DNA of 26,967 nucleotides from CAZGMJ01 sp964526785 (GCA_964526785.1 CAZGMJ010000069.1:1-26967), one strand, 5' to 3'. Shown: positions 1 through 9,168, numbered from the stretch's first letter. Program-made: numbers and translations. The notes: generated from the letters alone by a model not told the origin.

Positions 1-175
1 ATCCCATCTGTTTGTAAAGCAAGAACTTAAGCTCTACTCAGCAAGCCCTAATTACCCACTCAGCACTATCGATGCCGACCTGATGGAACCTGTGCGCTCA
101 GATACTCGCCGCGGCGACCTGTCCTATCAGCCGCTGCAGCCAGGCGAGGTGCTACGGTCAAAGGGTGGGCCGGAT

Positions 176-487
176 TCAGTCGGTTTTGAATTGCGGGAGT
201 TTGGCCAGGTATTCCTGCGGGGCGTTCTGGAACTTCTCTTTGCACGGAGCGCAGCAGAAGTATACCTTCTTGCCTTCGTATTCCACGAATATGGCTTCGT
301 TGACGGGGCCGCCCATGACGGGACAAACGGTCTGCTCAATCTCTGCGGAGGCCGGTGTCGCCGACTTCGCACTGGTCTGCGGTTGTTCGGGCGTCGTCGG
401 AGTCGTTTTGTCCTTGCAGCCGGCCGCAATTAGAACTGCTGCCGAAAAAGACGCAACAGTCAATATGAGCGTCACTTTCTTCTTCAT
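176..487 (-). CDS. YHS-like metal-binding lipoprotein
   Basis: Small secreted lipoprotein of 103 residues. Residues 1-24 form a signal peptide with a lipobox ending LIAAGC, so Cys24 would be lipidated and the protein held at a membrane. A Thr/Pro/Ser-rich linker covers about residues 27-50. The rest is a YHS-like treble-clef module with Cys55 (CPVMGGPV), then Cys78, Cys79 and Cys82 (YFCCAPCKEKF). This pattern is known from heavy-metal-binding YHS domains linked to copper ATPases and metal chaperones. The start is supported by an AAAGG sequence about 8 bases upstream. It lies downstream of uvrB on the same strand with a 180-base gap, so a shared transcript is possible but unproven. A role in periplasmic metal binding is inferred; the metal cannot be read from the sequence. 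Confidence 0.82.
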   Translation of the reverse strand: MKKKVTLILTVASFSAAVLIAAGCKDKTTPTTPEQPQTSAKSATPASAEIEQTVCPVMGGPVNEAIFVEYEGKKVYFCCAPCKEKFQNAPQEYLAKLPQFKTD

Positions 488-667
488 GTTATCAACCTTT
501 CAAAACACGCGTTGGCGTTCCATTTCTGCCGGCTTGCCGCGGGTCCACTTAACGGGCAGCACCAATAATCGCCGGCGCACTTGCAAAATTCTACGATAAC
601 CATACGGGAATAGTTCGCTTTATTCGTGAGCAGCGGCCACAATTGTGTCGCATTGGGGCGATCAGGA

Positions 668-2710
668 CTATTTGCCCGCCTTCCTGGTCTTCTTGGCAGT
701 CAGAAATTCGCGTTTCTTGCGTTTTGAATCATAGAGAACCAGTTCGGGCAGATCTTTGAGTTCCCTCAACTGGTCGCGGAGCACAGCCGCCCGTTCAAAA
801 TCGAGTGCCTCAGCGGCGTCCAGCATCTCCTTTTCGATCTGGGAAGCCAGTTCGACCTTGTCGTACTCGTTGTCGCCGAAGCGGATTGCCTCCCTTGCGG
901 TCTTTCGGGCCTTGATCTGCTCGGTGAGGGAGTTGCGAATTTCCTTTTTGATGGTTTCAGGTGTTATGCCGTGTGCACGATTGTATTCCAACTGGATTGC
1001 CCGGCGACGGCTGGTCTCGTCGATAGCCCGCTGCATAGACGGGGTTACACGGTCGGCATAGAGGAATACCTTCGCATCGACATTGCGGGCGGTTCGGCCG
1101 ATCGTCTGAATCAGCGACGTCTCACTGCGAAGGAAACCTTCCTTGTCTGCATCAAGGATAGCGACGGCCGAGACTTCCGGCAGGTCGAGCCCTTCACGCA
1201 GCAGGTTAACCCCGACAAGCACGTCAAAATCGCCCGTTCGCAGATCCCGGAGGATTTCAATGCGCTCAATCGTGTCGATCTCGCTGTGCAGGTATCGGCA
1301 CTTGAATCCCTTCTTTGCAATGTAGCTCGCAAGGTCCTCGGCCATTCGTTTGGTTAAAGTGGTCACCAGAACCCGCTGGCTCGCCTTAACCCGCTGCTCG
1401 ATCAATCCCAGCAGGTGGCGGACCTGGTCGCTGGCCGGGTGTACTTCGATTTCAGGATCCAGCAGGCCCGTCGGGCGGATGATCTGCTCGACGACTTCGT
1501 GATTGCACTTTTCCAGTTCGAAGGGGCCCGGGGTCGCAGATACGAACACGACACGGGACCAACTTTGCTCGAACTCCTCGAAGCGCAGCGGCCTGTTATC
1601 CAGCGCGCTGGGCAGTCGGAAACCATGCTCTATAAGCGTTTCCTTCCTACGCCGATCACCGGCCCACATCGCCTTGATCTGCGGTATGGTTACATGGGAC
1701 TCATCGATGAAGAGCAGGTAGTCCCGGGGAAAATAGTCAATCAGCGTGTATGGTTTGGCTCCGGGCTTGAGACCAGCGAGGTGGCGGGCGTAATTCTCGA
1801 TGCCGCTGCAATAGCCCACCTCCTGCATCATTTCGACGTCGTACATGGTGCGGGCCTGGAGTCGCTGGGCCTCCAGAAGCTTGCCCTCGCCCCGCATCTC
1901 CTGCAGACGGGACTCCAACTCCGTCTTGATGCTCTCAATGGCGCCCTCAATTCGATCGCTGGGCATCACATAGTGCTGCGCGGGATAAACGAAGACCTGA
2001 TCCTCGTTTGCCAGGATCTCTCCGGAAACCGGGTTGATGTACATGATCCGCTCTATTTCGTCGCCGAAGAACTCGATCCGTACGGCATATGATTCGTACG
2101 AGGGATGCAACTCCACCACGTCGCCGCGGACGCGGAATGTACCTCGCTGGAAGTCGACGTCGTTTCGGCTGTACTGAATGTCCGCCAGTCGGCCCAGAAA
2201 CTCATTGCGTTCGATATGCTCACCTACGCGGGCGCCGACAACGCTGGCCTTGTAGTCCTCCGGAGAGCCGAGGCCGAAGATCGACGAAACGGATGCGACA
2301 ATCACACAATCCGATCGACTGGAAAGGCTGGTGGTGGTCGAGAGTCTTAGACGGTCCAGATCGTTATTCTTGGAGGCGTCTTTCTCGATGTAGATGTCGC
2401 GCTGGGGAATGTATGCCTCGGGCTGGTAGTAATCATAGTAGCTGACGAAGTACTCGACGGCGTTATCGGGGAAGAGTTCTTTGAATTCCTCGTAAAGCTG
2501 GGCGGCCAGGGTCTTATTGTGCGAAATTATCAGCGCGGGCATATTCTGGTTCGCGATGACGTTGGCCATCGTGAACGTCTTGCCCGAACCGGTCACGCCC
2601 ATGAGCGTCTGCCAGGGCCGTCCGACCTCGAGGGCCTTCGAAAGCCTCTCGATGGCCTGCGGCTGATCCCCGGCGGGCTTGAATTTCGTGTTCAGCTTGA
2701 ATATGCTCAT
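668..2710 (-). CDS. uvrB: UvrABC excinuclease subunit B
   Basis: Damage-verifying helicase-like subunit of nucleotide excision repair; it receives DNA from UvrA and recruits UvrC for incision. The 680-residue product has the usual family length. Visible motifs are the Walker A GVTGSGKT (about 38-45), the tyrosine-rich beta-hairpin YYDYYQPEAYIP (about 91-102) that inserts between DNA strands, the DESH box in the middle, the helicase motif QTIGRTARN, and a C-terminal UVR domain near residues 640-670 that contacts UvrC. I chose ATG 2710 because MSIFKLNTKFKPAGDQP matches the canonical N-terminus. No Shine-Dalgarno sequence precedes it. An in-frame ATG at 2752 (GAGG 3 bases before) and a further start at 2767 would add residues atypical of the family. 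Gene identity is secure; the exact start is less so. Confidence 0.97.
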   Translation of the reverse strand: MSIFKLNTKFKPAGDQPQAIERLSKALEVGRPWQTLMGVTGSGKTFTMANVIANQNMPALIISHNKTLAAQLYEEFKELFPDNAVEYFVSYYDYYQPEAYIPQRDIYIEKDASKNNDLDRLRLSTTTSLSSRSDCVIVASVSSIFGLGSPEDYKASVVGARVGEHIERNEFLGRLADIQYSRNDVDFQRGTFRVRGDVVELHPSYESYAVRIEFFGDEIERIMYINPVSGEILANEDQVFVYPAQHYVMPSDRIEGAIESIKTELESRLQEMRGEGKLLEAQRLQARTMYDVEMMQEVGYCSGIENYARHLAGLKPGAKPYTLIDYFPRDYLLFIDESHVTIPQIKAMWAGDRRRKETLIEHGFRLPSALDNRPLRFEEFEQSWSRVVFVSATPGPFELEKCNHEVVEQIIRPTGLLDPEIEVHPASDQVRHLLGLIEQRVKASQRVLVTTLTKRMAEDLASYIAKKGFKCRYLHSEIDTIERIEILRDLRTGDFDVLVGVNLLREGLDLPEVSAVAILDADKEGFLRSETSLIQTIGRTARNVDAKVFLYADRVTPSMQRAIDETSRRRAIQLEYNRAHGITPETIKKEIRNSLTEQIKARKTAREAIRFGDNEYDKVELASQIEKEMLDAAEALDFERAAVLRDQLRELKDLPELVLYDSKRKKREFLTAKKTRKAGK

Positions 2711-2850
2711 GATTCGTATCGGTCGGTGCTTCTCGTCGCGGCGGCTTGCCATGCGCCTCGCAGGCAACCTCGGCTAATGCGGGCGCATACGCACACCAAG
2801 GCGCCAGAGTTCAGGTACGCTATACACCTCTAGGCCACGGGCCCTCGGCC

Positions 2851-3627
2851 TCACAGACCCTCCGGATAGACGATCGCGGCCAGCAGGGCCTCGCCATATC
2901 GCTGCCAGAGCGTCTCTGCGGTCAGTTGCGAGTCGCTTTCGAGCATCTCGAACGTAACGATCGGAATTCCAAGCGTCATGCCTGCATACGAGCCGAGCGA
3001 CCCCGGCCTTCCACCGAGCTTCCTGACAGGCAGCGTGCAGTATCTTGCCATTTGTCGTGCCAGGCCCGCTGCAGGGCCGTCATAGTCTATACATGCCAGG
3101 GGCTGATGGATACTTACGATACGATCGGGTTTGTGCTTGTGTATCACGTCGTAAATGACTTGCGACTCCGGCTCGCACAAAGGCGAATGTCCGTTGGTTG
3201 CGTTGTTTATACGATTGTGTGCGCTGAAATTGCGGTTCAGATCAACTCCGTTGGCGTTGCCTCTGGTTTGGAGAGCCATGCCGTCAGGGTTCGCCAGGGG
3301 CATCAGAACCACGGTGCGCCCCCGCAACAGGTATTTGTTGTCTTCAAGATAGTGAGCCAGCTTCCGTACGAGGGGAGTGCCCGCCGGCTCGCTGCCATGG
3401 ATTGTGGCCATAATGAGCACGACGTCCGGCCCGTTGCCAAAGATCTGGCACATGATGGGCCGGTTCTGAACAGATCTTCCGATAATGTGATGCTGGGTCG
3501 GCAATACAACCGGCTCGCCGGGCCGCCCTTCGACAAGTTCGGGCATCCTGCATTCCGGCTCAGCGCAGCCTCCGACAGTAAGCAGCACTCCGACTATACC
3601 AACAAACCATAACAACCATCTGCTCAT
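2851..3627 (-). CDS. M14-family zinc carboxypeptidase-like lipoprotein
   Basis: Lipoprotein of 258 residues with a signal peptide and lipobox (LTVGGC, Cys21), followed by a compact metallocarboxypeptidase domain of the M14 family. Zinc ligands are visible as HGSE (His77, Glu80) and His174 in SIHQP. Substrate-binding residues lie around NPDG (113-116) and the NGVDLNRNF block (126-134). The general base would be Glu227 in TFEML. The small size and motif spacing resemble MpaA-type murein peptide amidases, which trim the gamma-D-Glu-diaminopimelate bond, so cell-wall peptide processing at the membrane surface is likely but inferred. The start at ATG 3627 is preceded by AAGGAG at good spacing; a GTG 18 bases further upstream is part of that ribosome-binding site. 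It lies upstream of uvrB on the same strand with a 140-base gap. Confidence 0.88.
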   Translation of the reverse strand: MSRWLLWFVGIVGVLLTVGGCAEPECRMPELVEGRPGEPVVLPTQHHIIGRSVQNRPIMCQIFGNGPDVVLIMATIHGSEPAGTPLVRKLAHYLEDNKYLLRGRTVVLMPLANPDGMALQTRGNANGVDLNRNFSAHNRINNATNGHSPLCEPESQVIYDVIHKHKPDRIVSIHQPLACIDYDGPAAGLARQMARYCTLPVRKLGGRPGSLGSYAGMTLGIPIVTFEMLESDSQLTAETLWQRYGEALLAAIVYPEGL

Positions 3628-3679
3628 AAATGTGTACTCCTTCACGCATCAATAACGAGTCAACAGGCATCCTATCGTC

Positions 3680-3708
3680 ATTATAGGGGCTTGCACATGC
3701 AATTAAAG
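3680..3708 (-). promoter_or_regulatory. Sigma70-like promoter of the M14 lipoprotein gene
   Basis: On the minus strand a perfect TATAAT (3680-3685) is preceded 17 bases upstream by CTTTAA (3703-3708), a weak -35. Transcription would begin near 3673, giving a leader of about 45 bases before the ATG at 3627. The rest of the 303-base gap 3628-3930 shows no gene that I can support. Confidence 0.5.
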
Positions 3709-3930
3709 GGTAATCATAGATTTTGCTGTTAATCTGGGAGTGCAGGTTAAGATGCGAAAGAATGAGGCGTGTCTATCCGGCAGATTACGGCGGGCGGAAC
3801 CGTTCGACCACAGGAACACGGTTCTTCGCGGATCCGGGTCAAAAGCCAAACACACACCAAAAGTTCAGTAAAGGACATGGATGAACCGATGACAAGTGTG
3901 CAGAGTATCAACTAGGAAGACCGACTCTTT

Positions 3931-4632
3931 TTGACTTGGGTATTGTGCATTTTGGCTGGAAAGCGAAGAATATTTCGGTTGTTTACATTCCTGGTACTCG
4001 CCGGTTGTCTGGGCACTCTGGCGTATGTCGGCAAGGGGTTCTACGGTCGCGCCATGACCATCCACGATTTGCTCACTGAGAACAGCAAGCTCAAGCAGGC
4101 CATCACCAATCTCACCGCCGAAGATCAGATAGGCTACGCCAAGGTCGTCGATCAGACTATGACTGAGGACGGTCTTATGACTACGATCAAGTTTGTCGAA
4201 ACCGCTCGCGACGACAAACTCACGAAGATATTGGAGAAGGAATACACGATCGAGGGCGACGTCATTCACTTCGACGCCCTTATCGTGCGTTTCACCGACC
4301 AGTTCGTCATGAACGGCCAGTCCAGAGCCATCTACCTGTGGCGGCGCGTGTATGGCGAAGCGATGGCCCCTCGCGATGGATTGCCCATTGAGGAGCCCGG
4401 CACCGAGCCCGAGAGATACGAAGATCTGCTTGAGGTACTGTCGATCAAAGAGCGCAAGCTGTTCTGGTCGAACATCTGGGACCTGGCGAACGATCCGGAG
4501 AAACTCAGCCAGCACGGTATCGAAGCTATCTACGGCAATGCGGTCTATCAGAAGCTCCGCCCGGGATTGATCTACGTGTTCAAAATAGGACCGACCGGAC
4601 AAGTGCATCCGGAGGTCGTACCGGACATATAG
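3931..4632 (+). CDS. Membrane-anchored protein of unknown function
   Basis: I do not recognise a family. The 233-residue product has a basic patch (GKRR, 10-13) followed by one hydrophobic segment (about 14-33), so it is probably anchored in the inner membrane with the rest outside. A short helical stretch with heptad character follows (IHDLLTENSKLKQAITNL, about 44-61). The remaining soluble part is mixed and charged, with a conspicuous YLWRRVYGEAMAP segment. The only start I can support is TTG 3931, preceded by AGGAAGA about 11 bases upstream; no ATG precedes the hydrophobic segment in this frame. Codon usage looks like real coding, and a long opposite-strand frame appears to be its shadow. 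It stands alone, 183 bases before the lhgO-like gene. Confidence 0.72.
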   Translation: MTWVLCILAGKRRIFRLFTFLVLAGCLGTLAYVGKGFYGRAMTIHDLLTENSKLKQAITNLTAEDQIGYAKVVDQTMTEDGLMTTIKFVETARDDKLTKILEKEYTIEGDVIHFDALIVRFTDQFVMNGQSRAIYLWRRVYGEAMAPRDGLPIEEPGTEPERYEDLLEVLSIKERKLFWSNIWDLANDPEKLSQHGIEAIYGNAVYQKLRPGLIYVFKIGPTGQVHPEVVPDI

Positions 4633-4738
4633 GCATTCGATCGCCCCCGCTACCGTCTCTGACATCACATTAGCCGTGCTCCCTTACAGGCCATCGCGCA
4701 GCGAAAACGGCAAATCTCTTTCATCGACCAGTTGCAAA

Positions 4739-4768
4739 TTGACGCGCGGCACCCGGGTCTGGTATCGT
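4739..4768 (+). promoter_or_regulatory. Possible promoter for the lhgO-CGGC-priA run
   Basis: TTGACG (4739-4744), an 18-base spacer and TATCGT (4763-4768) lie about 50 bases before the ATG at 4816. The -35 is good and the -10 matches four of six positions. Confidence 0.38.
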
Positions 4769-4815
4769 ATGGCCGGAGCAGCTTTTTGGGGCCTCTTCTT
4801 TAGGAACATCTGCCA

Positions 4816-6318
4816 ATGAAGCAACAGACGGATTACGATATTGTCATTATCGGGGGTGGGATTGTAGGTCTCGCCACCGCCTACAAGATCGCGACGACTC
4901 ATCCGGCGGTGCGCATCGCGGTTCTCGAAAAGGAAACCCAATTGGCGGCACATCAGACCGGGCGAAATTCCGGTGTGATTCATTCGGGCCTGTACTACAA
5001 ACCGGGCTCCGTAAAGGCAAAAACCTGCACGAAAGGGCGAAAGGAATTGGTCGCTTTTGCCAAAGAGCACGGCATCGCGCACGATATTTGCGGCAAGGTA
5101 ATCGTGGCAACGCGCCAGGGCGAGCTTGCAAGTCTGCAGAAGATATACGAAAGCGGTCGACGGAACAAGATCGAGGGGCTTGAGAAGGTTGGCGCCGGCC
5201 GCATCAAGGAGATAGAGCCGGAAGTCGAGGCCGTCGGCGGACTTGTCGTACCCTGTACGGGCATTATTGATTTCGTGCAGGTCTGCGACAAGATGGCGGA
5301 ACTGGTTAAAGAGCAGAGCGCGGACAACCACATCTTCTGCGGCCATAAGGTGACAGCCTTCGAGAAGCACGATTTCTACACCAAGGTCCTTACGAGCAAG
5401 CGGGATTTTACTACAAGGTACGTCATTAATTGTGCGGGACTGCAGTGCGACCGCATTGCGAAGATGGACGGGCTCGATCCGGGCATGCGGATTATCCCGT
5501 TTCGAGGCGATTATTACGAACTGACCGAGGAGGCCAGAACAAAAGTCAAGAACCTGATCTACCCCGTGCCCGATCCGGCGTTTCCCTTCCTCGGCGTACA
5601 CTTCACACGTATGATTGACGGTTCTGTCGAGTGCGGGCCGAACGCCGTCTTCTCGTTTAGGCGAGAGGGCTATCGCAAAACCGATTTCGATTTCAGGGAT
5701 ACGCTTGAATCTCTCGCATATACGGGAACGTGGCGGCTGTTTCTCAAGCACTGGCGGTACGGCCTGGCTGAGTACGTCCGGGCGTTTTCGAAGAAACGAT
5801 TCCTCGCACAACTACAACGACTTGTGCCGTCCCTCCAGGACAAGGATATTCACCCCGGCAAAGCCGGAGTTCGCGCCCAGGCGCTCGGTCCGAAGGGCCA
5901 GTTGATCGACGATTTCAAGATCGAAACGCACGGCAAGTGCATCCACGTGCTCAATGCCCCCTCCCCCGCGGCGACCGCGTCGCTCGCCATCGGCGAGCAG
6001 ATATGTCTGACGGCCAGCAGGCAGTTCGGATTGCCAAAGACCAGAAAGACGGTGCAGAAGAAATCCAAAAAGGCCGCCTCCGGCAAGGACCAGAATACAG
6101 GCAGCACGGGCACCAAACGCAAGACGACTAAGAAGACCACTAAGAAGAGCAAGAAGAAAACGAAGAAAAAGACCGCCAAATCCGGAACCGGCACGGCAGG
6201 CAAGCGAGGGGGGACGTCAACCGGCGGTGCCGGCAAGCGGAAGAAGAAATCAAGCGATACGAGCAGAAGAAAAACGACCGGGCGGGGCAAGGGCGGAAAG
6301 GGGCGGCAGAAAGGATAG
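4816..6318 (+). CDS. lhgO: L-2-hydroxyglutarate oxidase-like FAD enzyme with lysine-rich tail
   Basis: FAD-dependent oxidoreductase of the DAO/GlpD fold, closest in appearance to LhgO, which oxidises L-2-hydroxyglutarate to 2-oxoglutarate and passes electrons to the respiratory chain. The dinucleotide-binding GGGIVG (13-18) is followed by an acidic residue ending the second strand (VLEKE). The TGRNSGVIHSGLYY block (about 47-60) is typical of this family. The catalytic part ends near residue 407, the usual family length. Residues 408-500 are an added low-complexity tail almost entirely of Lys, Thr, Ser, Gly and Arg, like histone H1 or AlgP tails. The ATG is preceded by AGGAA at 4802-4806. It is followed by the CGGC gene after 42 bases and probably shares a transcript with priA. 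The enzyme family is well supported; the exact substrate is inferred. Confidence 0.88.
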   Translation: MKQQTDYDIVIIGGGIVGLATAYKIATTHPAVRIAVLEKETQLAAHQTGRNSGVIHSGLYYKPGSVKAKTCTKGRKELVAFAKEHGIAHDICGKVIVATRQGELASLQKIYESGRRNKIEGLEKVGAGRIKEIEPEVEAVGGLVVPCTGIIDFVQVCDKMAELVKEQSADNHIFCGHKVTAFEKHDFYTKVLTSKRDFTTRYVINCAGLQCDRIAKMDGLDPGMRIIPFRGDYYELTEEARTKVKNLIYPVPDPAFPFLGVHFTRMIDGSVECGPNAVFSFRREGYRKTDFDFRDTLESLAYTGTWRLFLKHWRYGLAEYVRAFSKKRFLAQLQRLVPSLQDKDIHPGKAGVRAQALGPKGQLIDDFKIETHGKCIHVLNAPSPAATASLAIGEQICLTASRQFGLPKTRKTVQKKSKKAASGKDQNTGSTGTKRKTTKKTTKKSKKKTKKKTAKSGTGTAGKRGGTSTGGAGKRKKKSSDTSRRKTTGRGKGGKGRQKG

Positions 6319-6360
6319 CACTCCGTTCGAGCGCGAGATCCTTCGGCCGCTGAGACGGAA

Positions 6361-6789
6361 ATGATAGATCTGCAAGAGAAAGACTACGTGGTCATCGTCC
6401 AGTGCCACATCGTCAAAGAGCGATGTTCAGGCTACTATTGCGAAAAGGCCTTTACGGAGCGAACCGGCGGCTTTGCGGCGTATCCGCATGACAGGGCGTA
6501 CCGCAAGCTGAACATCACGTGCGGCGGATGCTGCGGACGCGCCGTGCATCGCAAACTCACCAATCTCGTCCGGCGGATCTGGAAACGTGAGCAAATCGCG
6601 AAGGACAGGATCATCGTGCAATTGTCGTCGTGCATAACGAAAGACAACTATCACGCCCTGCCCTGCCCGCATCTGGATTATCTGAAGGCTTTGATATCGA
6701 AGATCGGGCTGGATGTGCTGGAAGATACGCAGATCAACGACAAAGCGGAAGGTCGTCGTCGGGCGGGTCTGTATACCGACAGTGGGTAG
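6361..6789 (+). CDS. CGGC-domain putative metal-binding protein
   Basis: Cytoplasmic protein of 142 residues with the signature CGGC at 54-57 followed directly by Cys58, plus Cys15, Cys22, Cys27, Cys91 and Cys102 (in LPCPHLDYL). This arrangement matches the CGGC domain family, thought to bind metal ions, though its biochemical role is not established. No signal peptide is present. The C-terminal 20 residues are polar and probably disordered. The gene sits 42 bases after the lhgO-like gene and only 3 bases before priA, so the three are very likely co-transcribed. The operon suggests no obvious shared function. Confidence 0.85.
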   Translation: MIDLQEKDYVVIVQCHIVKERCSGYYCEKAFTERTGGFAAYPHDRAYRKLNITCGGCCGRAVHRKLTNLVRRIWKREQIAKDRIIVQLSSCITKDNYHALPCPHLDYLKALISKIGLDVLEDTQINDKAEGRRRAGLYTDSG

Positions 6790-6792
6790 CGC

Positions 6793-9168
6793 ATGGGCAG
6801 GCATCGAACGGACAGTCTGTTTGCGCTCGATCCGCCGGAGCCGGAGATTCCGTCGAGCCATACGGTTCGCGTTGCGTTCGATGCGGCGGCGGATATGGAA
6901 TTCGACTATGCAGTACCGGACGATCTCTGGCCCATACGTCCGGGAATGCGGGTGCAGGTACCGTTCGGCAGAGGCGACAAGCTCAGGACGGCTTTTTGTG
7001 TCGATACGGATGCGGGCACCGACGAGAAGTCCGCGGACGAAAAACGAGAACCAAAAAAGCGCTTTCGACTGAAACACGTCCGCCGCATCGTGGACGCCGA
7101 ACCGCTGGTAAACGATCAGTTGCTGGAACTGGCGAGGTGGATCAGCGAGTATTATGTCTGTCCGCTCGGGCAGGTTCTGGCGGCCATGGTACCGGCCGCG
7201 GTGAAAAAGGGCGCGGGGGTCAAGACGCTGCAACACGTTTTTCTGCACCAGACAGAATTCGAGGCGATTGAGAAACTGCGAGGTCGCCGCCAGAAGGACA
7301 TCGTCAGCCTATTGCAGGAAAGTGGGGCGACGGATCGAAGCTCCGCAGTCGAAGCAGCCGGACTGCTTGAGAAAATCGGATGCACTCGAGAACCGCTGAA
7401 GAGGCTCGCCGAGCGAGGTATCGTCTGCATCGTGGAAGAAACGACGCTGGTCGCACTGCCGGCGGTACCCGATTGTCTTCTGCGCGAGCCGCAACCTGTC
7501 GAGCTGAATGCCGACCAGCGTCAGGCGATGGACCACATCACGAGCAAGATCGCACACGAACGCTTCAGCGTGTCGCTCTTGTACGGCGTAACCGACAGCG
7601 GCAAGACCGAACTTTATATCCGAGCCATCCAACAGGTGCTCAGCAAAGGCCGGACCGCCATCGTCCTGCTGCCCGAGATCGCCCTGACGGCGCAGACCAT
7701 CCAGCGATTCAGCGCACGCTTCGAGCAAATTGCCGTGATGCACTCAGGGCTGACAGGCCCGCAACGCAACGCACAGTGGCAAAAGATCAAATCGGGCCGG
7801 GCGGAAGTCGTTATCGGCGCGAGATCGGCTATCTTCGCACCGGTCGACAGACTCGGGCTGATCGTGGTCGATGAAGAGCATGAGCCGAGCTATAAACAGG
7901 ATACGGCGCCGCGATATAACGGGCGGGACGTTGCAATCAAGCGAGCACATCTGGCCGGCGCGCATTGTATCCTCGGAAGCGCAACGCCGTCGCTGGAAAG
8001 CCTGCGCAACTGTCGGACGAAGAAGCACTTCGATCTGATCCGGCTGCCGAAACGGGTGATGGATTTGCCAATGCCCGAAATGAAGCTTATCGACATGCGC
8101 GGCGAAGCGACCACCAGGCGCGGGGTGCAACTCTTAAGCGAACCGTTGGCCAGGCAATTAGGCGAGGTGCTCGCCCGACGCGAGCAGGCGATCCTCCTGC
8201 TCAATCGCAGAGGATACAGCAACTTCGTCTTCTGCCCGTCGTGCAAGCATACGCTGCATTGTCGCAACTGCGATGTGACCCTGACGTTTCATCGTTCCAA
8301 TCGCTCACGATCCAGACAGCTTCAGACGGTAACCGGCGGCCACATGCGGCGCGGCTACGCCGTCTGCCACTATTGTCTGTCGCGGACGCTCGTACCGGAC
8401 ACATGCCCGGTCTGTCGGTCGCGAATGACCATGATCGGGCTGGGATCGCAACGGCTCGAAGAGGAACTCAAGCAGCGATGGCCTGATTCGCGAACCGTAC
8501 GAATTGACAGCGACTCGATGGGCAGCAGGGACTACTATGCGCTGCTGAGAGATTTCAGCGAAGGACACATCGATATTCTCGCCGGAACGCAGATGCTGGC
8601 CAAGGGACTGCATTTTCCTAACGTCACGCTCGTCGGCATCATCAGCGCCGATACGTCACTGTACATACCCGACTTCCGCGCGAACGAGCGAACGTTCCAG
8701 TTGATTTCGCAGGTGGCCGGGCGAACCGGACGGTCTGAGAAGAAAGGCACCGTTTTCGTGCAGACCTTCCTGCCGAGCCAACCGGCCATTCAGTACGCCA
8801 TCAAGAACGATTTTGCGGGCTTTGTCGCAGAAGAACTGACGCACCGCAGCGCGTGCAATCTGCCGCCCTTCTGGAAGTTTGCGATCGTGCGCATGCGGGA
8901 TATGAGCTTCGAGAGGCTGGAAGCGGCGTGCAAGGCGATGCGGAGCCGAATCAATGGCATTATAGGACGTCACGAGTTAAATATCCTCGTCCGCGGGCCG
9001 ATGCCCTCCACGATCAGCCGTCTCCAGCGCTTCCACAGGATGCAGATCATCGTCCAGGCCCCGGACGCCGGCACGATTCACGCACTCTTCAGCCGGCTGC
9101 GTCGCGAACCACCGCTGCGCCCCGCCGTGAAGGTCGCCATTGATGTTGACCCGGTCAACTTGTTGTGA
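6793..9168 (+). CDS. priA: Primosomal replication restart helicase PriA
   Basis: 3'-to-5' superfamily 2 helicase that restarts collapsed replication forks and loads the replicative helicase; 791 residues, slightly longer than usual (about 730). Residues 20-100 form the 3'-end-binding domain. The helicase core has Walker A GVTDSGKT (265-272), DEEH (360-363) and a C-terminal helicase motif near QVAGRTGR. Eight zinc ligands are visible: Cys481, 484, 490, 493, 525, 528, 538 and 541. Two oddities stand out: Walker A has Asp where PriA usually has Gly (GVTGSGKT), and about 32 residues instead of about 15 separate the fourth and fifth zinc cysteines. The ATG lies 3 bases after the CGGC gene stop, which implies translational coupling. 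Confidence 0.96.
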   Translation: MGRHRTDSLFALDPPEPEIPSSHTVRVAFDAAADMEFDYAVPDDLWPIRPGMRVQVPFGRGDKLRTAFCVDTDAGTDEKSADEKREPKKRFRLKHVRRIVDAEPLVNDQLLELARWISEYYVCPLGQVLAAMVPAAVKKGAGVKTLQHVFLHQTEFEAIEKLRGRRQKDIVSLLQESGATDRSSAVEAAGLLEKIGCTREPLKRLAERGIVCIVEETTLVALPAVPDCLLREPQPVELNADQRQAMDHITSKIAHERFSVSLLYGVTDSGKTELYIRAIQQVLSKGRTAIVLLPEIALTAQTIQRFSARFEQIAVMHSGLTGPQRNAQWQKIKSGRAEVVIGARSAIFAPVDRLGLIVVDEEHEPSYKQDTAPRYNGRDVAIKRAHLAGAHCILGSATPSLESLRNCRTKKHFDLIRLPKRVMDLPMPEMKLIDMRGEATTRRGVQLLSEPLARQLGEVLARREQAILLLNRRGYSNFVFCPSCKHTLHCRNCDVTLTFHRSNRSRSRQLQTVTGGHMRRGYAVCHYCLSRTLVPDTCPVCRSRMTMIGLGSQRLEEELKQRWPDSRTVRIDSDSMGSRDYYALLRDFSEGHIDILAGTQMLAKGLHFPNVTLVGIISADTSLYIPDFRANERTFQLISQVAGRTGRSEKKGTVFVQTFLPSQPAIQYAIKNDFAGFVAEELTHRSACNLPPFWKFAIVRMRDMSFERLEAACKAMRSRINGIIGRHELNILVRGPMPSTISRLQRFHRMQIIVQAPDAGTIHALFSRLRREPPLRPAVKVAIDVDPVNLL

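Noticed and set aside
3865..4668. Long minus-strand frame of 267 residues opposite the membrane-anchored gene
   Set aside because: No signal, motif or ribosome-binding site. Its codons mirror the plus-strand frame, which has a membrane segment and sensible composition.
4684..5811. Minus-strand frame of 375 residues opposite the lhgO-like gene
   Set aside because: The plus strand encodes a complete FAD enzyme with clear motifs here, so this is a shadow frame.
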